A DNA stretch of 64,000 nt from Duganella aceris (GCF_011090165.1 NZ_JAADJT010000002.1:496001-560000); one strand, 5' to 3'. Counted from the stretch's first letter, positions 52,338 through 60,418 are shown. Notes: generated by a model not told the origin, from the letters alone. Numbers and translations: made by a program.

Positions 52338-52808
52338 ATGAACACTAGCCTCACCCCACAGCCTGCGGCGACCGAGCCAGCAACCACGGCCGCCGCTCCG
52401 GCGCCTGCCGCCCTGACCCCGCGCAGCCTGCTGAAACAACTGCAAACCCAATTCCCCGCGTTCCGCGATTTCCTGCCTTTGTCGATCGGTATCGACAAAC
52501 AGATTCTCGCCGTGATGCCCGAACTGGACCGTAAGACCATGCGCACCGCGCTCGGCATCCACACCGGCTCGCTGCGCTACCTGAAAGTCATGGAAAAAGC
52601 CAAGCTGCGTCACGATCTGGACGGCACCGCCGGCGCCGAAGTGACCGACACCCACCGCGCCCACGCGACGCAGGTGCTGCAGGACCGCTTCAAGAAAGAA
52701 GCCGAGCGCAAGAAAGCCGAACGCGACGCGGCCGCCGCCGAAGAGGCGGCGCGCGTGCGCGCCGACAAGCTGAACCAGCTGACCGCGAAGTTCTCGCGCA
52801 AGGGCTGA
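52338..52808 (+). CDS. proQ: ProQ/FinO-domain RNA chaperone
   Basis: RNA-binding protein of 156 residues. A Pro/Ala-rich tail (about 1-30) leads into the ProQ/FinO domain (about 31-110), with LLKQLQTQFPAFRDFLPLSIGI, TMRTALGIHTGSLRYLKVM and RHDLDGTAGAEV matching the family. The C-terminal part is a charged helix (FKKEAERKKAERDAAAAEEA), different from the E. coli ProQ linker and Tudor domain. It would bind structured sRNAs and 3' UTRs. The next gene, an exonuclease, starts 1 nt after its stop, so the two are translated together. Confidence 0.9.
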   Translation: MNTSLTPQPAATEPATTAAAPAPAALTPRSLLKQLQTQFPAFRDFLPLSIGIDKQILAVMPELDRKTMRTALGIHTGSLRYLKVMEKAKLRHDLDGTAGAEVTDTHRAHATQVLQDRFKKEAERKKAERDAAAAEEAARVRADKLNQLTAKFSRKG

Positions 52809-52809
52809 G

Positions 52810-53475
52810 TTGGATAGCCCGCGTCCGGCTAACCAGCGCCCCGAAACGGAAGCGGAGCTGCCGCCCTACGACGGCATCCGCATCGCCGACGTGCAGATGG
52901 TGGTGACGCCGGAGCAAGCCGTCGCCGCGCGCGACGCGCTGCTGGGGGTCGACGCCATCGGCTTCGATACCGAATCGAAGCCGACCTTCACCAAAGGTGA
53001 AACCTCGACCGGCCCGCATCTGATCCAATTCTCGACCGACGACAAGGCGTATCTGTTCCAGATCGGCGCCCGCACCGATCCGCAGACGCTGGCCGTGCTG
53101 CAGGCGATCCTGGAGCCCGCGGCGCCGCTGAAGATCGGCTTCGGCCTGGCCGACGACGTCAAGCGCCTGCACGCCAAGCTGGGGCTGCGCGCCGCCGGCG
53201 TGGTCGACCTGTCGGTGGCGCTGCGCACGCCCGGCCAACGCAACGACCTCGGCGCCAAGACCGCCGTCGCCAAGTTCTTTGGCCGCAAGCTGCAGAAGTC
53301 CAAAAAGATCTCCACCACCAACTGGGCGCTGCCGCGCCTGAACGACAAGCAGATCCTGTATGCGGCCGACGACGCCCAGGTCGCGCTGCGCGTCTACCGT
53401 CACTGGATCGCCGAGGGCGGCAAGTTGCCGCCGCTGCGGCCGGTCAAATTGCCGCGTCCGCCCAAGGTCGAATAG
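52810..53475 (+). CDS. DEDD-family 3'-5' exonuclease
   Basis: Predicted 3'-5' exonuclease of 221 residues in the DnaQ/RNase D superfamily. The motif pattern is visible: IGFDTESKP (ExoI, Asp-x-Glu), LKIGFGLADDVKRL (ExoII), and ILYAADDAQVALRVY (ExoIII with Tyr-x3-Asp type ending). No HRDC domain follows, so it is shorter than RNase D. TTG start directly after the ProQ-domain gene stop. Pairing with an RNA chaperone suggests RNA as substrate; this is inference. Confidence 0.87.
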   Translation: MDSPRPANQRPETEAELPPYDGIRIADVQMVVTPEQAVAARDALLGVDAIGFDTESKPTFTKGETSTGPHLIQFSTDDKAYLFQIGARTDPQTLAVLQAILEPAAPLKIGFGLADDVKRLHAKLGLRAAGVVDLSVALRTPGQRNDLGAKTAVAKFFGRKLQKSKKISTTNWALPRLNDKQILYAADDAQVALRVYRHWIAEGGKLPPLRPVKLPRPPKVE

Positions 53476-53544
53476 CCCATTTGGCCTCTGTCTTTTTTGG
53501 CAACACAGGTATATCCTTGCGGAACCGCCTGACAGAGGAACAGC

Positions 53545-54267
53545 ATGCCCACTTTTTCCGCCGCCCGCCTGCACGCCGCCCTGCTGCTGGCCGGTGTCTG
53601 CCTCGGCGCCAGCGCCGCCGCGCCAGCCACTTTGCCTGACACCCTGGAGCAGCGCGTCGCCGCCTGCCTGGCCTGCCATTCGGTCAAGGAGCGCGGCGAC
53701 GCCTTCTTCCCGCGCATCGCCGGCAAGCCGGCCGGCTACCTGTACAACCAGCTGCGCAACTTCCGCGATGGCCGCCGCCACTATCCGATGATGACCTATA
53801 TGGTCGATCACCTGCCGGACGCCTACCTGCGCGAGATCGCCGACTACTTCGCCGCCCAGCATCCGCCCTACCCGCCGCCGCAGGCCGGCAGCGGCGCCAG
53901 CGCCACCACGGAATCGCTGGCGCGCGGCGAAGCGCTGGTCAAGCAAGGCGACGCGGCCAGGCACATCCCAGCCTGCGTGGCCTGCCACGGCGCCGCGCTG
54001 ACCGGCGTCGAACCCGCCATACCCGGCCTGGTCGGCCTGCCCAGCGACTACATCAACGCCCAGTTCGGCGCGTGGAAGAACCAGACCCGCCGCGCCGCCG
54101 CGCCCGACTGCATGGCCGACATCGCCGCGCGCCTGTCGGCGGCCGACGTGGCCGCCGTCTCCGGCTGGCTCAGCAAGCAACCGCCGGACGCCGCCGCCCG
54201 GCCCGGCGCCGCCTCCAGTATCGCCCTGCCGCTGCCGATGGCTTGCGGCAGCGTACCGGCACAATAA
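53545..54267 (+). CDS. Exported diheme cytochrome c
   Basis: Periplasmic electron carrier of 240 residues with a signal peptide (cleavage near ASAAAPA) and two heme c sites, CLACHS and CVACHG. Two tandem cytochrome c domains are present (about 25-115 and 125-225), a layout seen in cytochrome c4-like proteins; the axial Met may be in MMTYMVDHL and the second domain. A Cys near the C-terminus (MACGSVPAQ) is odd. The next gene, a triheme cytochrome, starts 12 nt after its stop, so they likely form one electron-transfer unit. Confidence 0.9.
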   Translation: MPTFSAARLHAALLLAGVCLGASAAAPATLPDTLEQRVAACLACHSVKERGDAFFPRIAGKPAGYLYNQLRNFRDGRRHYPMMTYMVDHLPDAYLREIADYFAAQHPPYPPPQAGSGASATTESLARGEALVKQGDAARHIPACVACHGAALTGVEPAIPGLVGLPSDYINAQFGAWKNQTRRAAAPDCMADIAARLSAADVAAVSGWLSKQPPDAAARPGAASSIALPLPMACGSVPAQ

Positions 54268-54279
54268 GGGGTGGCGTTC

Positions 54280-55554
54280 ATGAAAAAAACTATTTATATC
54301 GTTATCGCGCTGCTGGCGTTGGCTGTCATCGGCAACCTGTTCTGGACCGGCGACGATGTCGGCCCGGCGCCGAGCGTCACCGCCACGCTGGCGCCGGAAC
54401 AGAAGATCGCCCGCGGCGCCTACCTGGCCAAGGCCGGCGACTGCATGGCTTGCCACACCACGCGCGGCGGCCAGCAATACGCCGGCGGCCGCGCGCTGCA
54501 AACGCCGTTCGGCAGCGTGGTCTCGCCGAACATCACCTCCGACCGCGACACCGGCATCGGCGGCTGGAGTGCGGACGAATTCTGGCGCGCGCTGCACAAC
54601 GGCAAATCGCGGGATGGCCGGCTGCTGTATCCGGCGTTCCCCTACACCAATTACACCCGCATCACGCGCGACGACGCCGACGCGCTGTACGCCTACTTCC
54701 AGTCGGTGCCGGCGGTGCGGCAGGCCAACCTGCCGCACCAACTGCGCTTCCCGTACAACCAGCAATTCATGCTGGCGGCGTGGCGCGCGCTGTACTTCAA
54801 GCCGGCGGTGTTCCGCGAAGACAGCAAGCAGTCGGTGGACTGGAACCGGGGCGCCTACCTGGTGCAGGGACTGGGGCATTGCAGCGCCTGCCACAGCGCC
54901 CGCAACCAGTTGGGCGCGAGCGACGGCGAAGGCTTGTCGGGCGGCCTGATCCCGGTGCTGGGCTGGTACGCGCCGTCGTTGAACGCCAACGCCGAGGCGG
55001 GACTGGGCGAATGGCTGCAGCCGCACATCGCGCAACTGTTGAAGACCGGCGTCTCGCCGCGCGCGACGGTGTTCGGGCCGATGGCCGAGGTGGTGCGGGA
55101 AAGCCTGCAATATCTGAGCGATGCCGACATCAACGCGATGGCGGTCTACCTGAAAGCGCTGCCGAGCGAAGGCGGCAAGTCGGATTATGAACGGGAGAAG
55201 GCGCCGGAAGCGGTGGCCTTCCTCGCGGCCGGGGCCAAGCTGTACGACAAGCACTGCGTCGATTGCCACGGCGCCGGCGGCGCCGGCCTGCCGCCGGGCT
55301 ATCCGCCGCTGGCGGGCAACCGGGCGTTGACGATGGAGCAGGCGGTGAACCCGATCCGCATCGTGCTCAACGGCGGCTTCGCGCCAGGCACGGCGGGCAA
55401 TCCGCGTCCGTACAGCATGCCGCCGTTCAGCCACACGCTGAGCGACATCGAGGTGGCGCAAGTGGTGTCCTACCTGCGCAGCGCCTGGGGCAACAACGCC
55501 CCGCCGGTGACCGGCAACGACGTCAACCGCTACCGCGCCATCCCGCTGGATTAG
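54280..55554 (+). CDS. Membrane-anchored triheme cytochrome c (alcohol dehydrogenase subunit II-like)
   Basis: A 424-residue cytochrome with one N-terminal membrane helix (MKKTIYIVIALLALAVIGNL) and three heme c motifs, CMACHT, CSACHS and CVDCHG, in three domains. This matches the cytochrome c subunit of membrane alcohol, gluconate or aldehyde dehydrogenases, which passes electrons to ubiquinone or an oxidase. The dehydrogenase catalytic subunit is not next to it. The ATG at 54280 has AAGGGG 9 nt upstream; a GTG 9 nt earlier is less likely. Its stop is inside or next to a long palindrome. Confidence 0.9.
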   Translation: MKKTIYIVIALLALAVIGNLFWTGDDVGPAPSVTATLAPEQKIARGAYLAKAGDCMACHTTRGGQQYAGGRALQTPFGSVVSPNITSDRDTGIGGWSADEFWRALHNGKSRDGRLLYPAFPYTNYTRITRDDADALYAYFQSVPAVRQANLPHQLRFPYNQQFMLAAWRALYFKPAVFREDSKQSVDWNRGAYLVQGLGHCSACHSARNQLGASDGEGLSGGLIPVLGWYAPSLNANAEAGLGEWLQPHIAQLLKTGVSPRATVFGPMAEVVRESLQYLSDADINAMAVYLKALPSEGGKSDYEREKAPEAVAFLAAGAKLYDKHCVDCHGAGGAGLPPGYPPLAGNRALTMEQAVNPIRIVLNGGFAPGTAGNPRPYSMPPFSHTLSDIEVAQVVSYLRSAWGNNAPPVTGNDVNRYRAIPLD

Positions 55555-55556
55555 AC

Positions 55557-55642
55557 CGGTGTCAGTGCCGACATTCGGACACGAGTTGAGCCGTAGCTGC
55601 CGTTACGGCTCAGCTCGTGTCCGAATGTCGGCACTGACACCG
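55557..55642. repeat. Near-perfect 86-nt palindrome overlapping the end of the HAD gene
   Basis: Arms of about 38 bases, starting CGGTGTCAGTGCCGACATTC, are reverse complements with one mismatch around a short loop (GCTGCCGT). It lies between convergent genes and includes the last codons and stop of the HAD gene (reading ADIRTRAEP). The core GGACACGAG is shared with the palindrome at 46036. Confidence 0.93.
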
Positions 55643-56319
55643 ATGCTGTGGAGGCTGGCGGCCTCGTAGGTCGGGATCGCGGTGGAGTCGTTGGGCAGGC
55701 GGTCGGGATTGAACCAGCAGCTGTCGATGCCGTAGCGGTTGGCGCCGAGGATGTCGGCGTCCAGCCGGTCGCCGATGATGATCGTTTCGTCCTTGGCGTA
55801 GTCGCCGGCCATCCGCATCGCATAGTCGAAGAAGCGGACGTCGGGCTTGGCGTGGCCGCACGCTTCGGATGTGGCGACGAAGGAAATGTACGGCGCCAGC
55901 CCCGAGCTGGCGATGCGCCGCTTCTGGATCGCTTCGACGCCGTTGGTGATGATGCCGACCTTGCCGCGCGCCGCCAGCGCTTCGCACAGCGCCATCGCAC
56001 CATCGAGCAGCACCACCGTGTCCGGCAGCGACTCCAGGTACAGACTGCTGGCGGCCTCGGCATCGAGCGCGATCTCGTTGGCGGCGAAGGTCTTGCGGAA
56101 GCGCTCCACCTTCAGGAAATCCTTGCTGACGCTGCCGGTTTCGAAGGCGCGCCACAACACCACGTTGATCGCCTGGTATTGCAGGAAAATCCCCTCCACC
56201 TCGCCAAGGAAACCCAGCGTCCGCATGGTCCGCACGAACGACAGTTTTTCGGACGCCTTGAAGTCCAACAGCGTATCGTCCAGATCCAGCAGGAACAGCT
56301 TGTACTTGGCCAGCATCAT
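55603..56319 (-). CDS. HAD-family phosphatase, YjjG-like
   Basis: Haloacid dehalogenase-type phosphatase of 238 residues; YjjG relatives are nucleotidases that dephosphorylate pyrimidine nucleotides. HAD motif I FLLDLDDTLLDF, motif II IITNGV, motif III Lys in GHAKPD and motif IV IIIGDRLDADILGA are intact. The last ~10 codons (SADIRTRAEP and stop) fall inside the palindrome at 55557-55642, so the natural C-terminus may have been altered by the repeat. The ATG overlaps the stop of the PilT-like gene. Confidence 0.92.
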   Translation of the reverse strand: MMLAKYKLFLLDLDDTLLDFKASEKLSFVRTMRTLGFLGEVEGIFLQYQAINVVLWRAFETGSVSKDFLKVERFRKTFAANEIALDAEAASSLYLESLPDTVVLLDGAMALCEALAARGKVGIITNGVEAIQKRRIASSGLAPYISFVATSEACGHAKPDVRFFDYAMRMAGDYAKDETIIIGDRLDADILGANRYGIDSCWFNPDRLPNDSTAIPTYEAASLHSIGVSADIRTRAEP

Positions 56320-57434
56320 TGCTCCGCGAAGCCGATGCGGTCGGTGGTGGCGTTGCGCGCGTCTTCGATGGCGATCTTGCCGTCGGCCAGCAGCGCGCGC
56401 AGCGAGGCGTTCATCGTGTGGCAGCCCTCGCCCGGCTTGTTCTCCATCCACGACCGCAGCGACGACACCTGGCCGCCGGCGATCATCGCGGTCACGTCGG
56501 GATGGCTGGTCAGGCACTCGGTGGCCAGATAGTAGCGCTCGCCCTGCAGCGACGGCAGCAGCGCCTGGCACAGCACGCCGCGCAAGGCGTGCGCCAGCGC
56601 CTGGGCCTGCGCTTCGCTGTTGCCCAGCAGCCGCAGCATCTTTTGCAGCCCGAGCTCGGTCGAGCGCGCGTGCAGCGAGGCCAGCACCAGCGGACCGGAT
56701 TCGGCCAGCGCCAGCGCTTCCTGCGCCGTCTGCGCGTCGCGGATCTCGCCGATGACGATCACGTCCGGCCGCTCGCGCAGCGCGTCCAGCGCGCCCAGGT
56801 AGAAGCTCTCGACGTCGCCGTCGAAGCCGACCTCGCGCTGGGTGATCACGCATTGGCGCTGCGGGATCAGCGTCTCGACCGGATCCTCGATCGTGATGAT
56901 GTGGCCGGAGCGATGCTTGTTGATCTCGTCCAGCATCGAGGCGATCGTGGTCGACTTGCCTTGGCAGGTGTCGCCGATGATCAGCACCAGGCCGCTGGTG
57001 AGCTTGGCGAAGTTCTGCTCGTGCTGGCGCAACCCCAGCTTGGCCAGCGCCAGCGGTTCCTTCGGAAAGCGGCGGATCACGCAGCCGAGCCGCTTCTTGC
57101 CCTGGAAGGTGAAGCAGTTGGCGCGGATGCGGGCGGTGTGCAGGTCGACCGCGCGGTCGAAGGCGCGGTCCTGGATCCGCTCGGCCCAGTTCGGCTCGAC
57201 CACCTCGAAAAACTCCTGCAACTCCTCGCGCGTGATCGGCGAATCGGTGACCGCCACCAAGCCCTTCGGCTGGCGCAGCATCAGCGGGCTGTTCTGATGA
57301 ATCAGGATGTCGCTGAAGATCAGCTTGGAATTCAGCAGGTGCAGGATCTGCTCGACGAGCGTGCCGAAGACCGGGTGGTCTTCGTTCTCGATATAGCTCA
57401 GGGTGCGTATTTGCGACGACTGGTAATTTTCCAT
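56316..57434 (-). CDS. PilT/PilU-like secretion ATPase with an unusual P-loop
   Basis: Hexameric motor-type ATPase of 372 residues. The N-terminal PAS-like part (about 20-125) leads to a RecA core. The Walker A site is GDTCQGKST (residues 154-162) where PilT has GPTGSGKST: Lys160 and Ser161 remain but Pro, Gly and Ser of the loop are replaced. The Asp box IITIEDPVE, Walker B VIVIGEIRDAQTAQEALALAESG and His box VLASLHA are present. No other pilus genes are nearby, and the gene overlaps the HAD phosphatase. It may act as a PilU-like accessory retraction motor or have another role. Confidence 0.85.
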   Translation of the reverse strand: MENYQSSQIRTLSYIENEDHPVFGTLVEQILHLLNSKLIFSDILIHQNSPLMLRQPKGLVAVTDSPITREELQEFFEVVEPNWAERIQDRAFDRAVDLHTARIRANCFTFQGKKRLGCVIRRFPKEPLALAKLGLRQHEQNFAKLTSGLVLIIGDTCQGKSTTIASMLDEINKHRSGHIITIEDPVETLIPQRQCVITQREVGFDGDVESFYLGALDALRERPDVIVIGEIRDAQTAQEALALAESGPLVLASLHARSTELGLQKMLRLLGNSEAQAQALAHALRGVLCQALLPSLQGERYYLATECLTSHPDVTAMIAGGQVSSLRSWMENKPGEGCHTMNASLRALLADGKIAIEDARNATTDRIGFAEQ

Positions 57435-57509
57435 CTGTACTCTGCTCTCCGTGGCTCGGTGTGACTCCTCGGTCGATTATAAGAGAAAAATTGCATCGTC
57501 GAAACTATT

Positions 57510-58154
57510 TCAGCTGCGGACCTTGGGGTATTTGAAGCCGGTGCGCAAGTCCATGCTGAAGCGTTGTTTTCCTTCCGTGACCACCACGTGATCCGGCGGT
57601 TCCTCGCCGGCCAGAGGGCGGTAGAACACCGGCAGGCCCTCGCCTTTGCGGATCAGGTCGTCGCAGCGTTCGTAGACGTTGGGGCAGCCGGTCTCGGCCA
57701 GCAGTGCCTGCACGATCGGGATCTTCCAGGCGTCGACGCCGGCCGACTGGAACTGGCAGATCAGATAACCCTGCACGCCACCCCAGCTGTCGACCAGCAG
57801 GCCGGACAGGCCGTCCTCGTCGCCGCGCACCACCGGCACCAGGTCGTTCGGGCCGGCCGCGCGCACGCTGGCGGCGCGCTTGGCCACGGCGGCCTTGACG
57901 CGGCGCTTCATCATGGCGTGGTCGATCGGCTCGTCTTCCTTGTAGGTCCAGATGCGGGCGCTGATTTGCGACTTGGCGTTGTAGGCGGCGCGGCCGATGA
58001 ACTGGCGCGACGAGGTCTGCACGATGGCGGTGGCGCCGGGCTTGTTCTTTTCCTGCGGCTTGCCGTCGACCTTGTCGATCGCCGAGGCGTAGATCAGGGG
58101 GTCGCCGGCCAGCAGGCTCTTTTCCTTGCCCTGTTTGATGGTGATGATAAGCAT
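57510..58154 (-). CDS. Truncated RlmI-like 23S rRNA methyltransferase (N-terminal half only)
   Basis: A 214-residue protein that matches the N-terminal PUA and linker parts of RlmI-type class I methyltransferases (SLLAGDPLIYASAI, IGRAAYNAKSQISARIWT, VPVVRGDEDGLSGLLVDSWGG). RlmI is ~395 residues; here the frame stops after MDLRTGFKYPKVRS, where family members go on with DLLTGQKTG and the SAM-binding catalytic domain. The bound ATG at 58154 is the normal start. The loss of the catalytic half makes rRNA methylation unlikely. It may be a decaying gene or a conserved short form. Confidence 0.85.
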   Translation of the reverse strand: MLIITIKQGKEKSLLAGDPLIYASAIDKVDGKPQEKNKPGATAIVQTSSRQFIGRAAYNAKSQISARIWTYKEDEPIDHAMMKRRVKAAVAKRAASVRAAGPNDLVPVVRGDEDGLSGLLVDSWGGVQGYLICQFQSAGVDAWKIPIVQALLAETGCPNVYERCDDLIRKGEGLPVFYRPLAGEEPPDHVVVTEGKQRFSMDLRTGFKYPKVRS

Positions 58155-58317
58155 GTGATTCCAGTAGGTCGTTGTAGCCCGCATGATACCTCATGCGCCG
58201 CTGGTTCCCGGCTGGGCGCATTCCAGGCCGCCCAGTGTGCAGTTCGTCGCAGCCGGGTTTCGCCGGGCGCGGCGAGTCCGTAGACTCCCTATCCATACAC
58301 TAACGAAGGAGAGCAAT

Positions 58318-59100
58318 ATGACCCAGCCAGCCACCCGCCGCATCCTGCGCACCCTGTTCCTTGCCGCCGGCCTGTTGGCGCTCGCGGCGCCGATCAACGT
58401 CGTCAACGCCGGGCCATTGAGCTGGCTCGGCGGCGGCGAGCGGGTCCAGGGCAACGGCAAGATCGTCAAGCAGAACCGCGACGTGGGCCGCTTCAGCGCG
58501 CTGGCCACCAGCGTCGGCGGCAACGTCGAGATCCGCATGGGCGCGACGGAAAGCGTCAGCGTCGAGTCCGACGACAACATCGTGCCGCTGATCGAAACGG
58601 TGGTCGAGGGCGGCACGCTGCGCATCCGGCCGGTGCGCAAGGACATGAACCTGGACACCCGCAACATGAAAATCGTGGTGCAGGTGCGGACCCTGGACAA
58701 GATTTCGGTGGCGGGGTCGGGCTCGGTCGACGCCAACCAGTTGCGGGTCGAGAATCTGGCGGTCAATGTCGGCGGTTCGGGTTCGATCAATCTGCGCGAC
58801 ATCCAGAGTGAATCGGTGACGGTGGCGCTGGGTGGCAGCGGTGATCTAAAGGCCAGCGGCAATACCGAGCGCATGCAGGTGTCGATCGGTGGCTCGGGCC
58901 GGGTGCAGGCGGAGCATCTGGCGGCGCGCACGGCGGCGGTCAGCATCGGCGGGTCGGGCCAGGCGACGGTGTGGGCGGCGAAGTCGCTGAACCTGAGCGT
59001 AGCGGGTTCGGGCGACATCGCCTATTACGGCGATCCGTCGGTGAGCAAGAGCGTGGTTGGCTCGGGCACGATAAAGCGGTTGGGCGGTTCGCCGCAGTAA
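58318..59100 (+). CDS. Exported DUF2807 (head-GIN domain) protein
   Basis: A 260-residue exported protein. The signal peptide (TRRILRTLFLAAGLLALAA, cleavage near VVNAGP) is followed by the DUF2807 beta-helix: repeated turns such as ISVAGSGSVDAN, NVGGSGSINLRD, ALGGSGDLKASGN and SIGGSGRVQAEH, about one every 20 residues. These adhesin-like repeats are common in Bacteroidetes and proteobacteria and of unknown role. AAGGAG precedes the ATG by 7 nt. The repeated GGSG turns at DNA level are not perfect copies, so they are an old feature. Confidence 0.9.
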   Translation: MTQPATRRILRTLFLAAGLLALAAPINVVNAGPLSWLGGGERVQGNGKIVKQNRDVGRFSALATSVGGNVEIRMGATESVSVESDDNIVPLIETVVEGGTLRIRPVRKDMNLDTRNMKIVVQVRTLDKISVAGSGSVDANQLRVENLAVNVGGSGSINLRDIQSESVTVALGGSGDLKASGNTERMQVSIGGSGRVQAEHLAARTAAVSIGGSGQATVWAAKSLNLSVAGSGDIAYYGDPSVSKSVVGSGTIKRLGGSPQ

Positions 59101-59119
59101 GCGGCGCCGCGCCGCATGG

Positions 59120-59302
59120 TCACTTGCCGGCGCGTTTGCGTTTGCGCTTGGGCGTCAGGGTCATGGCGTTCACCCAGGCATCAGTCCACTGCCGGGTGTT
59201 CTTCGCCGCCTCGCGCTTGACCGCCGCCGTGGCCTGCGCGCGGGCGGTGCCGGCGACGCGGTTGGCGGCGCTGAGAAACGCGCTCATAAACGGATTTTTC
59301 AT
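59120..59302 (-). CDS. Small basic protein of unknown function (60 aa)
   Basis: A 60-residue basic protein (SAANRVAGTARAQATAAV, QWTDAWVNAMTLTPKRKRKR) with a good ribosome site, GAGGTGAC, 5 nt before the ATG. The end KRKRKRAGK is strongly basic and might bind nucleic acid or an acidic partner. No domain is recognised. It lies alone between the convergent DUF2807 gene and the Rpn-type gene. It is probably a real gene given the ribosome site and codon use. Confidence 0.6.
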   Translation of the reverse strand: MKNPFMSAFLSAANRVAGTARAQATAAVKREAAKNTRQWTDAWVNAMTLTPKRKRKRAGK

Positions 59303-59401
59303 GATGTCACCTCATTTGTGGATGCAGAGCCATCATGACTAAGCGAGCGCCGCCAAGCCATAGGAGAACAGCGGCGACGCTTGTAGGAGCAAGGCTGGCG
59401 A

Positions 59402-60418
59402 TCAGCCTTCGGCGGGCTTGCCGCCCTTGACCAGCGATTTGATCCAAGCCTGCAGCTGCTCCGAATCGGCCGAGGATATTTGCTCGGAGACGTCCACCGA
59501 AGCAGAGTCACTGCTGATAAGCTCTTGTAAGAGGTTTCGCAACGCGATCGTGCGTCCTTCTTGCAGCCCTTCTTGCAGTCCTTCTCGTCGCCCCTCTTGT
59601 CGCCCCTCTTGCCGTCCCTCTTGCCGTCCTTCCTCTCGCCCCTTGGCACGGCCTCTTTCGATGGCTTCGTATTCCAACAGGTCTTCGTAACGTTTGAATT
59701 TTTTATCGAATAACATGGTCGGCTCCTCCTCTAAATTTATACTAGTCTCGCTAAATTCCTCCTGCAAGGTCATCCCTAGCCAACGCGTAAGAGTGTCCCG
59801 CGCCGCGCGCATGTCCGGCGCGCTCATCCGCTCGGTGAACAAACCTAAAGCGGTACGCATTTCGGCATCGGTGCGGGAACGCATCAAGCGAAACAAGATC
59901 GCCACCACATTGCCTTGCTGGTCGGAGCAACCGCGGTGGTGCTGATCGATCAGCAGATATTGTTGCTGCGCTTGCAGATGCTGCAGCCCATCGGGCGCCG
60001 GCAACATCAATTCCGCCAACGCCGTGGCGGCATGCCAGGGGCTGCGGCCTCGGTACAGCACGATCGGGAGCACCGGCGGCAGCTTGCCGTGTTTGCTCAG
60101 CCTGCGCTGCGCCACCAGATCCTGGTACAGCAGGCCGACATACACCTGCATCCGCAACGCCATCCACCGGTCCGGCCGCGTCTGAAATTCGAGCAGGATG
60201 TAGACATAGACCCAATCCCCGCCAATTCGTGCGCGCCAGACGACGTCGTCATGGCGCGTCGTGCCGTGGTCGCTCGCATAGCTGGCGTTCACGCGTTCGA
60301 ACGCGTCGACCTCCAACCGCCGCGCCCACTCGCCGCTCAGGAAGCCTGCCAGAAGGTCGCGCACGATCTCGGGATGTGCGAAGAGCTGCTTGTAAAGTGT
60401 GTCGCTGTTGGCTTTCAT
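59402..60418 (-). CDS. Rpn-family recombination-promoting nuclease with a C-terminal helical repeat
   Basis: A 338-residue protein of the Rpn/YhgA family of PD-(D/E)XK nucleases. The N-terminal nuclease-like core shows DTLYKQLFAHPEIVRDLL, then HDDVVWRAR and YILLEFQTRPDRWMALRMQVYV with Asp, Glu-x-Gln as probable metal ligands. A helical linker has an EGRQ-type repeat (about residues 259-285, GREEGRQEGRQEGRQEGRR and LQEGLQEGRT), and the end has a DUF4351-like segment. The repeat is also a DNA repeat of about 12 bases, so its number may vary. Rpn proteins favour RecA-independent recombination; many genomes carry several variable copies. Confidence 0.85.
   Translation of the reverse strand: MKANSDTLYKQLFAHPEIVRDLLAGFLSGEWARRLEVDAFERVNASYASDHGTTRHDDVVWRARIGGDWVYVYILLEFQTRPDRWMALRMQVYVGLLYQDLVAQRRLSKHGKLPPVLPIVLYRGRSPWHAATALAELMLPAPDGLQHLQAQQQYLLIDQHHRGCSDQQGNVVAILFRLMRSRTDAEMRTALGLFTERMSAPDMRAARDTLTRWLGMTLQEEFSETSINLEEEPTMLFDKKFKRYEDLLEYEAIERGRAKGREEGRQEGRQEGRQEGRREGLQEGLQEGRTIALRNLLQELISSDSASVDVSEQISSADSEQLQAWIKSLVKGGKPAEG
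59560..59642. repeat. 12-nt tandem repeat inside the Rpn-type gene
   Basis: About seven degenerate copies of a unit like TTCTTGCCGTCC / CCTCTTGCCGTC code the EGRQ-EGRR-EGLQ stretch. Such repeats can gain or lose units by slippage and change the linker length in frame. Confidence 0.75.

Noticed and set aside
51942..52664. A 240-codon open frame over the rpoD upstream region
   Set aside because: It overlaps the ProQ-domain gene in antisense, includes a hairpin terminator and shows no domain; treated as non-coding.
52690..55461. A 923-codon open frame on the minus strand over the exonuclease and cytochrome genes
   Set aside because: It crosses three well-supported plus-strand genes and contains no recognisable domain.
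58700..59090. GGSG-rich repeats in the DUF2807 gene as a possible recent tandem repeat
   Set aside because: The turns repeat at protein level only; the DNA copies are diverged, as normal for a beta-helix domain.
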